NCBI GenBank assembly: GCA_918807975.1
Contig: OU964922.1
Span: forward strand, 25,346,329-25,410,328
Length of the DNA stretch: 64,000 bases
Direction of reading: 5' to 3'
DNA from: Aplidium turbinatum
Taxonomy: Eukaryota > Chordata > Ascidiacea > Aplousobranchia > Polyclinidae
Shown: one piece after another, positions 12,255 to 22,883 of the stretch
How the letters are laid out: every line of letters begins with the position of its first letter
Numbering within the stretch: position 1 is the stretch's first letter
The notes under the pieces: generated by a model
The model's input: only the letters and a program-made list of their open reading frames with translations
What the model was told of the DNA's origin: nothing
Database searches by the model: none
Translations under genes and position numbers: made by a program

Positions 12255-14315
12255 CTACCAACGATAGCTTTTCTCAAAACAATAGTCACGTTTTCTGCGA
12301 AAGTCTCCAACGTCCTCAACATCTTCAGTGCATCGGCGAGCGAGATGACCCATCTTCCTACATCGGAAACATCTCCTCTCCGGACAGTCCTTGGCAAGAT
12401 GACCTTCTTTATGACTATAGCAAGCCTTTTCATCAAAAGAGCAGCTCCTGGCTATGTGTCCAATCTCCCCACATCGGTAGCAATGGTTGTCACGGCAACG
12501 TCTATTTTCCGAGTGTCCGCCGTCAGCAACGCACTCCCTGGCGAAGTGTCCGCGTCTACCGCATCTATAGCAAACTCCAAATGGTCGTCGCCTGCCTCTT
12601 CTCCTCGGTTCTTCGCGCTCATTGTATCCATGACCGTGAGATCGTCGCTGATTATCTGTAGAACAATCTCGAGCAAAGTGACCATTTTTGCCACAAGAAT
12701 AACAAGTAACTTCAGAATTTCTCTCAATAACATTTCCGATTATAAGATCAACTAAAGGGTTTTGTAAACATAACGCTTTCACAGTCCCACTACAATACGG
12801 AGTTTCGATAGATATCATCGCTAACGGTCCTTGGATTGAAGTGGTATCTATTTTTGTCACATGGCCAGTTTTTCCCGTTAATTGACTGTCTTCAACCAAA
12901 TCTCTCCTCACTATTATACCAGTAGAACCAGAATCACGTAAAACTTTTACCTTTTTGTCTCCAACTTTTCCATCCACTACTGGCAGGTGATCTTCAGGTA
13001 TTATTTTTCCGCAAACATCTTCATCCGGATTCTTCTCGTCAAGCGTGGGTTTAGGAATCATTAACGCACAACCGCATCGATAAACGTCCGTGTCTTTATC
13101 TTTTCCAGACTGATTAGGTAAGGAAAACGACTTGTCCTTGCATTCCTTCGCTTCGTGTCCCTGCCTATTGCAACGATTGCACCACTTCCTCGATTCCTGA
13201 TGATTTCTGTTAGTCTTCTTCCGGCAGTTAACAGACTTATGACCTAAGCCATTACAATTAAAACAACGTACTTCTCTTGGAACAGCACCTCCTTTAAAAT
13301 TATTTGTTTGCTCTTCGTCATTATCGCATGACAACGTTTCTTCAGTCGACAACTTCTCATCACGAGCAACTAAGTATTGTTCTGCCACACTGGCTATTTC
13401 TTCTAGATTCTTTGGACTTCTCTCCATTAAATAAACAGACAGATGTTTTGAACATGAATCTGTGAATTGTTCCTTAACTATAAGGTTTGCCAATCCGTCC
13501 AATGATTGATCGGTCCCCGAAAGTTCAAACCACTTTAACAAAAGGTTTCTTAAACGTTCAATAAATTGACCTGGGCTTTCGTGTTTTTCAGGCTTTGCCT
13601 CACGGAATCTTTGACGGTATCCATGCTCGGTAAAATTGTATCGCTTTAACAGAGCTAACTTCAATCTGTCGTAGTTCATGGCTTCTTCTTGCGAAAGTCT
13701 TGAATATACATCAAGAGCTTGTCCCGATAATAACATGCTTAGCTGGGTAGCCCACGTCGACTTCTCCAATTTGGCTATTGTAGCATATCTTTCAAATCTT
13801 AACAGATAACTATCCAACTCATCTTTTTCTTCAACAAATGATGGCAAATCTGGACGTCTAACTTGCGCCACAATAACATCTCGAGCATTATCATTACTAG
13901 AATTAGATCGCTCACCAATGTCCAGCTTTTGTCTTTCTAATTCAAGTTTTAACTTTTCCAATTCATATTGCGCTCTTCTTTCTTCAGCTTCTGCTTCGCG
14001 CTGCGCTCTTCTTTCTTCAGCTTCTGTTTCGTACTGCCATTGAGCACGTTTTTCTTCAGCTTCGCGCTGCGCCCGCTTCTCCTCTGCTTCAGCTTCAAAT
14101 TGTGCTCGCTTTTCTTCAGCTTCAAGTTCTGCTTTCCTTATTTCACGAGCAGCTCTTCTATCTTCTCTTTCGTCAGCTTCTCGCTGAGCTTTTTGGTCCA
14201 TGATCTTGTGATACTCTTCCATCACAAACTGAGACTTTTCATTACCAGTCAGCCCCATTCGTTCAGCCATGCTCCCTAAGTCTTCAATCATCTCATGTTT
14301 GACAGTATCCGCCAT
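12255..14315 (-). CDS. Gag-protease-like polyprotein with CNBP-like zinc-knuckle tail (686 aa)
   Basis: Structural protein of the LTR element; it would bind RNA and form particles in the cytoplasm. Residues about 40-135 form a charged coiled coil (repeats of EEKRAQ/EAEERRAQ). Residues about 155-330 resemble the gag capsid region of gypsy elements. Two CCHC knuckles lie at about 351-364 and 379-392. A retroviral-type aspartic protease segment follows (DSGST near 461, DLIIGN near 523). The last 150 residues carry about five further knuckles of the CYRCGxxGHxAxxC type, with an Arg/Gly-rich linker between the first and second, exactly as in the host protein CNBP. The ATG lies about 75 bases inside the primer binding site. 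The fusion with a CNBP-like array is inferred to be a captured host sequence. Confidence 0.88.
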   Translation of the reverse strand: MADTVKHEMIEDLGSMAERMGLTGNEKSQFVMEEYHKIMDQKAQREADEREDRRAAREIRKAELEAEEKRAQFEAEAEEKRAQREAEEKRAQWQYETEAEERRAQREAEAEERRAQYELEKLKLELERQKLDIGERSNSSNDNARDVIVAQVRRPDLPSFVEEKDELDSYLLRFERYATIAKLEKSTWATQLSMLLSGQALDVYSRLSQEEAMNYDRLKLALLKRYNFTEHGYRQRFREAKPEKHESPGQFIERLRNLLLKWFELSGTDQSLDGLANLIVKEQFTDSCSKHLSVYLMERSPKNLEEIASVAEQYLVARDEKLSTEETLSCDNDEEQTNNFKGGAVPREVRCFNCNGLGHKSVNCRKKTNRNHQESRKWCNRCNRQGHEAKECKDKSFSLPNQSGKDKDTDVYRCGCALMIPKPTLDEKNPDEDVCGKIIPEDHLPVVDGKVGDKKVKVLRDSGSTGIIVRRDLVEDSQLTGKTGHVTKIDTTSIQGPLAMISIETPYCSGTVKALCLQNPLVDLIIGNVIERNSEVTCYSCGKNGHFARDCSTDNQRRSHGHGYNEREEPRRRGRRRPFGVCYRCGRRGHFARECVADGGHSENRRCRDNHCYRCGEIGHIARSCSFDEKACYSHKEGHLAKDCPERRCFRCRKMGHLARRCTEDVEDVGDFRRKRDYCFEKSYRW

Positions 14316-14390
14316 CTTGACATTAATTTATTATTCTTTCAATAAATCTTTGGTATTCTTCGGTTTTTCGGTTAAATCTTTTCGGTTATA

Positions 14391-14408
14391 ATCCCGGACG
14401 AGCCCCCA
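14391..14408 (-). other. primer binding site, tRNA-Pro type
   Basis: Minus strand TGGGGGCTCGTCCGGGAT, three bases inside the LTR edge, identical to the proline-tRNA primer site known from murine leukaemia virus. Confidence 0.85.
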
Positions 14409-14411
14409 GAA

Positions 14412-15286
14412 TGTCACGATTTCTTTCTATCTCTTACCAGGAAAAAGACTTGGAAAGATTCAATGACGTAGTTTAATGGGTCAAACCGAAAAGCAGTCAA
14501 TTAAATTCACGGATAGTTCTACTGGTGAAATGATATATAAAAACGCTTGAAGGACTCCAACGAATGGTTCACCACTTCCAACAATTAATCAAAGTAATAG
14601 TAAACAGCAATAGATTCCAATGCTTGCGACTATTGATCGAGTTTAACGTGATCCACTCACAGCTTCTCATACGATTCTAATTTCAATCAGAAATTATATT
14701 AGCATCAACTTTGCTTTACAGTACTCGTATTCAATACTTTCACTCTCGATCAACAATAATCTTTGCGTCTATTAACAACTGCTACTACTACAATAATGAA
14801 CTCTCATCACCAACTCATCATAATACAACTCCCATAATAATAATCTCAGAATCAACATTACACAAACTACACCACTATTTATAGTTGGCTGTTCAGTCCA
14901 GTAACTTCGAAAAGGTTACATCATAAAGAACCATCGTTCGGTCACGTAGCATTTAAAAGGTAAACAACAGAAGTCTCTAGAAGGTCACGTCCGCAAGAAG
15001 ATTCTTACATAATAACGATTTCGCAATCGGACATTTACTAATAAACAACCTTATGACGTCATGACAAACGACGCTCAGAAATCATGAAAAACAACAGAAC
15101 CTTCTAGATTTGCATGCTTACAGATGATTCTAGAAATACGTTACATAATACAAATTTCTCAATCAGAGGTTACTTCAGGTCATAACCGATAATAACACAA
15201 CGCACCAGAATTCCATAATGAAAATAGCACATTCGTTGAAGATACAAAGCAAGCCATCGCGAGGCATTTGCACCTTGATTGTGACA
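14412..15286 (-). repeat. LTR (upstream copy with respect to the element)
   Basis: 875 bases, same termini as the copy at 11264; adjacent to the primer binding site on its inner side and to target duplication GTCGA on its outer side. Confidence 0.92.
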
Positions 15287-17039
15287 GTCGAGTATGGAGC
15301 GGTTTGTCTGACCGCAAACCTCTGAACTTTTTTGATCGCAGACAACTGTATCGAGGTTGCCTGATGGGTAAATGGTGCAATAAACATTGACATAATACAG
15401 TGAAAGTTAAAACTACTTAGTAACACGAATACAAACTCCCACATGAACCAGACAAAAATTTGGTAAAAATGATGCAGTTCAAAGTTCATTTTTATTTATT
15501 TATTATAAATAAAAAGTATAAAACTAATTGCAAATTTTGCGACTTCTTCAGTATAATAGCCTACTACTGTAATTAACCTCGGCCTTGGGTGTGACTTTGC
15601 GATTCTACGCAAACTACGTCGACAATTGATAGACCTAATAGCAACAGTCACTAACTTATTACAATTCTTAGGCCAGCGATCGAGTAGTTCAAAGTAAAAG
15701 TTAGCAATACCAACTATATACCTTTACCCAGGTTGCTTATAATAATTATTTTTTGCAATATCACAGATCAAATATTTCATTTTTTTTCAAGTACACAAAA
15801 AGTGATCTTGAAAGTGATCTTGATCTTCAAGATCACGATCTTGATCTTCAAGATCACCAATACTGGTGATCTTGCCCATCTCTGACTGTAACCATAGGTG
15901 GCTTTAGTTAATTCATCAAATTAAAATTGGACTGGGGTAGAAGGTTTGGTTTTAAATTTAAGTTGGCCTACCATTTCAAAAAACTTCATTCGCAACCATA
16001 GAAAGATTTCAATGAGTAATTTCCAGAAAATTTGTATGGCCTATAGTATGGTAGAGCCTTTCAACAAACTAGAACTTCGAAAATCTATCAGAAGTGTTTT
16101 CATTTTCGCTTTACCAATAATATTTTCACGGCACTTGATTATTAATTAACTAGGCTGTTTGAGTGGGCAGTGTTTACTTCAGAATATTACAATAGCCTAC
16201 TTAGTTAGTTTTTGCGGGACACAAAAAACATTTTAATCACTTAATCCACTTTTGAATGTCTGTATGCCCAAGGTCTCTGGTTAGGTGAATAAAATGTGGT
16301 TGAGCGAGCAAAGCAAGTGAAATTTTGTTGCAAAATTGAAAAAAACAATACCTGTAAATATTAAATCTTGGCCAATATGTAAAATTACCACCCGAAAAAC
16401 GCTACATGTGATAAATATGAGTGATCCCCTAAACGGAGGTGGGCCCCCAGCAAGGGGGTTTGAGAAGCAGTAAATACGCCTTGCATGATTTAAGTTACTG
16501 ATTACTATTATTGTTGATTACTATTATATCATGCTTCTGTAGAAGCTTTTCTTCGTTTAGAGTAAAAAAACATTGAACAGACTGAAATAAAAGGGCCGCT
16601 GAACAGCCGTGTCTCCCCGGCCGTTAACACGGCCCAGCTTTCATAGATGAAAGACTGAGAGAGTTTGCTTAGTTGCCTTTCAATATTACAAACCAAGTGC
16701 ATATATATGGACTAGAAGCACCAACGAACTTTACGGTATATTCTAGTCAAATTGCTTGTTGTATAAATGAGCAAAAGTATTAAATGTTAAAAAAAACAAT
16801 AAATTTGTCGTTTTCTGTAGTGAGATTTTGTATTCAGTAGATTACAATATAAAACTTTTTCTTCTGTTATCAACGCATTGCATACAAGATTGAAATACTC
16901 GATAGCACTCACCATAGCCATCTATGAAGGTCACTACAAGGTACTCACCTATTTGTTGAATGGCTGTTTTCGTTAGAGGTTAGACTAATAGGAAGCTGTT
17001 TCCTGATCAAATGCAAATTTTAAACTCTAGGCTACCAGT

Positions 17040-17420
17040 CCAGTTACATTGTTATGACGTTACTGATATCAAACCATGTAAAATATTGAGATTCAAAGTC
17101 AAGTATCTAGTCTACTGTAAATAAAAGTTTAAAACGAAGTTGAGAAATTTGTCGTTTTTTGTGGTAAGACTTTGTGTTCAATACGTTAGGATAAGTCTGG
17201 CTTTCATTATCAACGCATTGCATACGGGATTGAAATACCTGATAGCACTCACCATAGCTAACTCCTATCTATAAAGGTCACTAAGGTACTCACCTATTTG
17301 TTGAATGACTGTTTTCGTTGGACTCGGAAGCTGTCACTTGATGAAATACAGAGATTGGAATTCATAAAAGGTTAAGGATTGAATGAGTGAATTGATTGCA
17401 TTGAATTGTAACATTGAATC
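17040..17420 (+). repeat. dispersed ~0.55 kb repeat, copy 1 (partial)
   Basis: Shares words such as ATTGAGATTCAAAGTCAAG, TCAACGCATTGCA and CACTCACCATAGC in the same order with 26440-27010 and 60050-60640. A partial second copy precedes it at about 16800-16990. No coding potential; family unknown. Confidence 0.7.
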
Positions 17421-18325
17421 AAATAAGATTGTGATTATGGAATGAATTCTGTCGGAAATGTGTTAAAAAAGTTCCAATTGAGTGTAGTCAAACAGCCATG
17501 AAAAGTTCAACATCAGATAGGCTATCTGGTAGGTAGACTTATAAGCAATTATTCTACTTGAAGCGAGAAAGACGTTTGCAGACAGGCCCCGGTTTAGACC
17601 ATCTTAATTTAGTGTTAGCCGTTATATGTAGCTTAGAGTAGTGTTAATTTTGACATAACTACTTTACATCTTTACATGAGACGCGGATTAAATCTAAAGG
17701 TTTAGCCCTTGATTTCTTGTTCGACTTGTTATTTGCCTTTTTTAACTACTTTTTTTGATTTATTACATTGAAAATAATTAATAGCAAACATTATATAAGT
17801 CATTAATTTATATTGCTAGATTATTAGGCCATTTTATGTGATTTTGCATGAATGGTCAGAAAATCAGACTGAACTGTTTCGTGATATGTCAGCGGTGATA
17901 GTCTGTTTGAACCCAATCTCTCTAGTTCAAAATATATTGCAAAATGTTTGAAATGATAGTTAAAGGAAAGCAACCAGCTGAATTATGATGGCTGGATGAC
18001 ATTTGATTTCATAAAACAATAATTGCTACTAGTTTTACCAGTTGTTTTTATTGCTTTATGAGCTCAGTTGTCATAAAAATTAAGCCTCTACCCAAACGTG
18101 GCACAAAAATAGGTCAAATTTGCATATCATGCAGATCAGAGTTCCCCACACACCGGGTCGCTACAGCACTCGATCAAAATGGCCTTCAAGAGTGCGATTT
18201 GGTTGTAGGAATGTAGTATGTACTCAGCCATGACATAAATTGATTACCGTGAAACCAACTGCAATCATACACTTAATATGTATTAATCTTACTTATGACC
18301 TGCTGCATATCAATCAAAGTAGTGG

Positions 18326-18440
18326 CGGATCCAGGGAGTGGGCGCTTCGTCACGTGCTCCCCAAAACACATTAACACTCAAATTCTCTTCAGTTCTGCAA
18401 AATTCCTCTGTCATTTTCCTCTCTACTAGTAGCATTGGGA
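18326..18440 (+). mobile_element. possible hAT-type end fragment
   Basis: Begins with TAGTGGCGGATCCAGGGAGTG, close to the CAGTGGCG-type ends common in hAT elements, but no partner end is found. Confidence 0.25.
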
Positions 18441-18483
18441 AAGCATGATTTCAGCAATGCATTTAAGGAATAGTACAGCCAAG

Positions 18484-18735
18484 TCCGCCCCGTTAGCTCA
18501 GTGGTTAAGCGCCCGGCACAAGATCAAAAAGAGGTGGTTCGTTTCTCGGAGTGTGCGCTCGAGTAAACGCATTCTAAGGACTGCTCTCCATTCAGCGGCA
18601 CCTAATGAATGGAATACTTCCCCGGCAACAACACTTCAACAATCAGAAAACTTGACTCTAATCTCGGTAACCGGCCCTGCGTCAAGAACCTCTATACAGG
18701 TATGCGAAACCAGGGGCTCCGAGAGGGGGGAAGTG
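18484..18735 (+). repeat. tRNA-derived SINE (family A)
   Basis: The head reads CCGTTAGCTCAGTGGTTAAGCG, a tRNA A-box region. The body has GACTGCTCTCCATTCAGCGG and GGCAACAACACTTCAACAATC, shared with 30567, 48582 and 61165. The ORF across it is incidental. Confidence 0.75.
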
Positions 18736-19100
18736 TGACAACTTTCTCCCATAGCTAAACATTGCAAAGGAAAACGAGTAGTTTTTTCACTTTTGAGGGG
18801 TCCCACGTTTGCTACTAAAATAAAATGTACCAACTTAAAAATGGAAAAGTTTTTGAGTGAAATGTATAGTTTCAAGTATTTTTCCATCCTTGTGCTGTAG
18901 ATGTTACTTCATTTGCTTTTCATCAGGAACAAATCGTTGTCATATTAAGGCAGGCTATGTTCAACTGCTTCAATACGTAAAATCTGCTGCTATTAAGGCT
19001 ACTGATTTCTGTATCACTTAACGGTTTCTGTTGCTTTAATTCGAAAACTGGTTCTGCGTTTGCTAAGCGGTTATAGCTTAGGCTACTATTCTTACTTGTA

Positions 19101-19640
19101 AAAACAAAAAACAACAAGCGAACGCTTTCGGCTAGTCATATAGCCCTTTTCAAGCCTATAAGAAAAAATACATTATTAAAATAAATGCTAAAGAATCATA
19201 TAGTATCACAGCAAAAATATGGTCCAATCTAAACATTTGAGAAACTGCCTCGCTCACACAAAATGATAACTGAAACTTACACAGCACAACGGGTCAAGTA
19301 TTTCAGAGGTAAAATTAATTGAGTTCAGACAAGGACTCAGGCAGATTACGCAAGAAAGACAGAAACACAAAAGACACTGTCTTTCTTGCGTAAACTGCCT
19401 GAGTCCTTGTCTGAACAATCAATTAATTTTACCTCTGAAATACTTGACCCGTTGTGCTGTGTAATTTTCAGTTATCATTTTGTGTGAGCGAGGCAGTTTC
19501 TCAAATGTTTAGATTGGACCATATTTTTGCTGTGATACTATATGATTCTTTAGCATTTATTTTAATAATGTATTTTTTCTTATAGGCTTGAAAAGGGCTA
19601 TATGACTAGCCGAAAACGTTCGCTTGTTGTTTTTTGTTTT
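19101..19640. mobile_element. snap-back MITE with ~255-base inverted arms
   Basis: The two halves are almost perfect reverse complements, meeting around a ~20-base loop near 19356-19377. Ends read AAAACAAAAAACAACAAGCG and its complement, flanked by TA on both sides, as in Tc1/mariner-type MITEs. No ORF. Confidence 0.8.
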
Positions 19641-20034
19641 TATAATGTTAAATGTAGTGTTGTTGCTTAGTTATGTCTGTTTATGGTTTAAAAGAGTTAC
19701 CTCTCTACCCAAATTGTATTCTTACTTGACCAACTGAACCTTGACTTCAAACACTGCGTTGTCCATGTATATTAATCCAACATGTCTGGAAAGGTGAAAG
19801 ACTTTCAAGCAAGATTAAAGGAAGTAAACCCTTTCTGCATATTTTCTGCTCATGGTTGGCATTGCTATAATCTAGTTGGGTTGTGTACACTGTACAGTGT
19901 ACAGTGTTGTCTAGATGTCATATCGATTTTGGAGTAATTGGTCGAATGTAAGTTTGTGTCATTTTCAATTGTAACCGACCAGATAGGAAATTTTAAAGAA
20001 AACTGTCTCGTTATTTAAGCAGCCCACAGTTTAA

Positions 20035-20629
20035 TCCTATCTTGGTATACGAGCTGTATTCGTATGCGGAAAATAAGTCACTGGCTATCTTAGCCCGTGC
20101 TAATTAATCGCTAAAAACGGAGCTATAAAATGACAGAGACAAAATATTTTACAAGATAATAGCCATGTGTATTGTGCGTATAGAAATCAAATTTTTACCC
20201 AACAAATTTATTGAAATAAAGTGTTTGAGATGAAAAAACTTGAAAAAGCCGGTTTTTATTCTAATTTCCCTAAAATAGCTTCAAAATTGACCAAACGCAT
20301 ATTTCGGAACATATATTAATGTTAAACGAAACAAAAAAATACTTTTGCTGATAAATATAAGGCGTTTTTGGGCGTTTTTAAATTTCAAAGTAATTGCACT
20401 AACATTTATGATATTTAACAGTTTTATGAAAATGTCTAGGCACCCGAGACGAAATGCTTATTGTGAAAGACACGAAGGTAGAAAAATTACCAGTGTAGGT
20501 TTAGAAAATTCGCAAAGAATAAAAACTAAAAGTGAAGAAATTTCACATTTCTAGCGTAATACCTTCTGTGAAATATTTCACTACAAGAGTGGGGCGTCCT
20601 CATAAAACCACGTGTCTCTACATATAGGG
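20035..20629. mobile_element. TTAA-type (piggyBac-like) MITE, copy 1
   Basis: TTAA lies on both flanks (20031-20034, 20630-20633). Termini TCCTATCTT and ATATAGGG are imperfect inverted repeats. The interior matches the element at 61195-61807, including ACTACAAGAGTGGGGCGTCC near the right end. Non-coding. Confidence 0.75.
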
Positions 20630-20633
20630 TTAA

Positions 20634-22285
20634 AATGTATGTCATTATGTGGATTACAGTCCTAAATGAGATTCATTCCACTACCTTCTTCATACAGCGG
20701 AAGGACTGTTAAATGGACAATTAGCTGATGAATTTAATGAAATTTCAGGAAGATGCTAACAAAATTAGAGAAAGCCGCAAAGAGTAGGCTACTCGCAAGC
20801 AAAATTTGTTGTGAGAACTAAGAATTAAAAAGAAAAAGATTTTCTGGGAACGGTACTCTCCTACAAAACTACTTCACGGGCTCAATCATACAAACTAAAT
20901 TTATTCTATCGCAGGCTATGTCGGAAAAGATTTGCTAGCTGTTGATAGTCTATAAGTAACAGACGTATCAAGAAACTCAAACACATCATCGATTAGTTTG
21001 AAGTTCTATGGAAACTTCATCGTATGTCTGATATGTAGTTGCAAGCATGTAGAACAAATTTAAGCTAATTTAATGACATTTTGGATGAGTTGGTACTTTT
21101 GAAAGAAAGCTACACAGCAAACTTGAGCTGCAAACCGGAACTCATCACCCATAATTTTTACTCAAAGAAAACTTTAATCGCAACTTTGGAAACCCTTTTC
21201 CAAATATTTTTGTTGCTTTGAGAATCTTTTAAGTATACCAGTACCTTCAACGGTTGCATGTTGAAAACGTGGTTTTAGCACACTAAAATTTGTAAAGAAT
21301 TGCTTGTAAACCATGACTTCAAACCGATTGAACAGCCAGTACATGTTGTGCACCAAATCGTAGCCTACGTTGCATTTGATGCTGTGATTCACAACTTTGC
21401 ATTGCTACAGGTCCGAGTGGAATGAACGCTTTGTTGAGCTATTTTCATTGCCTGCAGTCTATTGTATGCTCACAATTTTTCTCCATGTAAAAAGATAAAG
21501 GGGGGATCCCATACTTGATTCAAGTGTCGGGTATGAGAAGATAAGGTTCTCATTGTACTAGGCCTTGTTTTCAACAACCAGCAGAAGCAGGGGGTCGTAC
21601 CAGGTTTGCATAATTGGAAAGCCAACGCCTTATCCGTTGCACCATCCAACCGCCATGTAGGCTATACTAAAATTATCAGATACAACAATTTCGATTCGAA
21701 TCATGATTGGAACCAATACTGGCATGGCACGTCGACTTGTCAAGGGGTGCAAACTTTATCACCAACCAAACAACGGCTCCTCCAGGACTTTACACAACAA
21801 ACAGACAATAATGGGTAAGAGATAAGAGGATCATCAGCACACACGCCCGCACTAGCCAAACACTACTTGGATGGAGTACTGACAGCAGCCCTTAATGCTC
21901 ACACTGGATATGGAGCAGTAGCCTACACGCATGTGACGATATTTTTTAAACACTGGTTTAAGCGTCAAATGCACCGCATATATGCTATGTTCACACCATA
22001 CGACTATAGGCCTACTACAATTTTTGTAGACATAATAATGACAAACAATAGCAATTTTTCTGCAAGTGTAGTTGAGTGATTTTGGTTGATGTTCATATTG
22101 AACGAAGTTTTTTTTTATAACGATAGGTTGAAAAACTCTAAACTTTATAGAAATTCAAGTTCACACTGAGGAAAGTAGGTCAAGTTCAGCATAAAAAACG
22201 TGATACAACTTATGATACAAATTTGTTGCTTTTATTTTTACTGGATTGTTTTTGGAGGCCCATTTTTCGTATTGTTTCTCGACCA
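20634..22285. other. no gene recognised
   Basis: AT-rich sequence upstream of the host gene with several TAGGCTA/TAGCCTA words. Only short unrelated ORFs are present. A SINE-like fragment follows. Confidence 0.5.
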
Positions 22286-22289
22286 GTTC

Positions 22290-22375
22290 TGTTTCTCTCG
22301 GAGGCCCGGTGCGAAACCACCAGAACTAACCTATCAAGGCTTTGTCAGTTCAAGGATAAAGATTCAAAACCAACC
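22290..22375 (+). repeat. SINE family A 3' fragment
   Basis: CTATCAAGGCTTTGTCAGTTC-AGGATAAAGATTCAAAA matches the 3' end of the SINE at 48582-48850. Confidence 0.5.
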
Positions 22376-22883
22376 AACCGGTAAATTATTCAGGGCCTCT
22401 CAAAAATCAAGATACTTATAACTTGAAGTAGCCTATGTTTAAACCGGTATAAAAAAATAAACTAACTAAATAAGCAGATGTCAAGCTTAGTTTTTTGTAA
22501 TGCCAGTTCGCGAGGCTGTTTTCATTTTAAAACCGGTCCGTGATAGAAAAAAGGTTGAAGATTGCTGTAGACAAAGAGTATAAATCATAATCAAATAACC
22601 TTAGATTTGTAGGCTATATCTGATTTACACCAACTGTAATCAGTTGAGCTCCATTTAAATATTAATTTGTGCGCGTAATCAACCTTTTTTCAATTTTAAA
22701 AAATTCGTCAGTGTTTTGTTTAATCTGATGCAAAAATGCTTGTTGAAGACTACAGGAAATAGTCAACAAGGCTGTTTTCATGTTGCTGGGCGTAAAATTA
22801 CAGCAACTTTCAAACAGACAAAGATTGTTTCCTTTTGTCGTTACAGTACAATTTGTAAGGTTGCAGAGTAACAATCTTTCATA

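Larger units (their letters stand above)
11264..15286 (-). mobile_element. LTR retrotransposon, Ty3/gypsy-like, gag-only, young
   Basis: Two 875-base LTRs flank a 2.3 kb interior read on the minus strand, with a 5-base target duplication GTCGA on each side. LTRs begin TGTCAC and end GTGACA. A primer binding site, a gag-type ORF with protease-like and extra zinc-knuckle segments, and a purine tract are present; no polymerase or envelope region is recognised, so it would depend on others to move. The LTRs differ at about two positions by eye, so the insertion is recent. Confidence 0.9.
10714..15884. mobile_element. hAT-type element, non-autonomous, split by an LTR element
   Basis: The element starts CAGAGATGGGC and ends GCCCATCTCTG, with inner ends rich in GATCTTGATCTTGAAGATCAC-like palindromic runs. 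It is flanked by 8-base near-identical duplications, AGTGTAAC and ACTGTAAC (7 of 8 match). Excluding the nested LTR element it is about 1.1 kb. The paralogous site near 56435 lacks it. I see no transposase. Confidence 0.75.
10217..17950 (+). repeat. segmental duplication copy A (interrupted)
   Basis: From TAGGCCAATAAGCT at 10217 the sequence matches 55988 onward in the same order and orientation: 10217-10697 with 55988-56434, 15900-16800 with 56440-59040 (interrupted there), and 16800-17950 with 60345-61165. The homology resumes at the start of the collagen-CCP-discoidin gene. Copy A lacks the SINE and hAT insertions of copy B and has its own hAT plus LTR insertion. Confidence 0.8.

Noticed and set aside
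12246-14279. ORFs of 103 and 169 codons opposite the Gag-type ORF
   Set aside because: They are antisense shadows of the zinc-knuckle and coiled-coil regions.
18445-18738. 97-codon ORF
   Set aside because: It translates a tRNA-derived SINE from its A-box onward.
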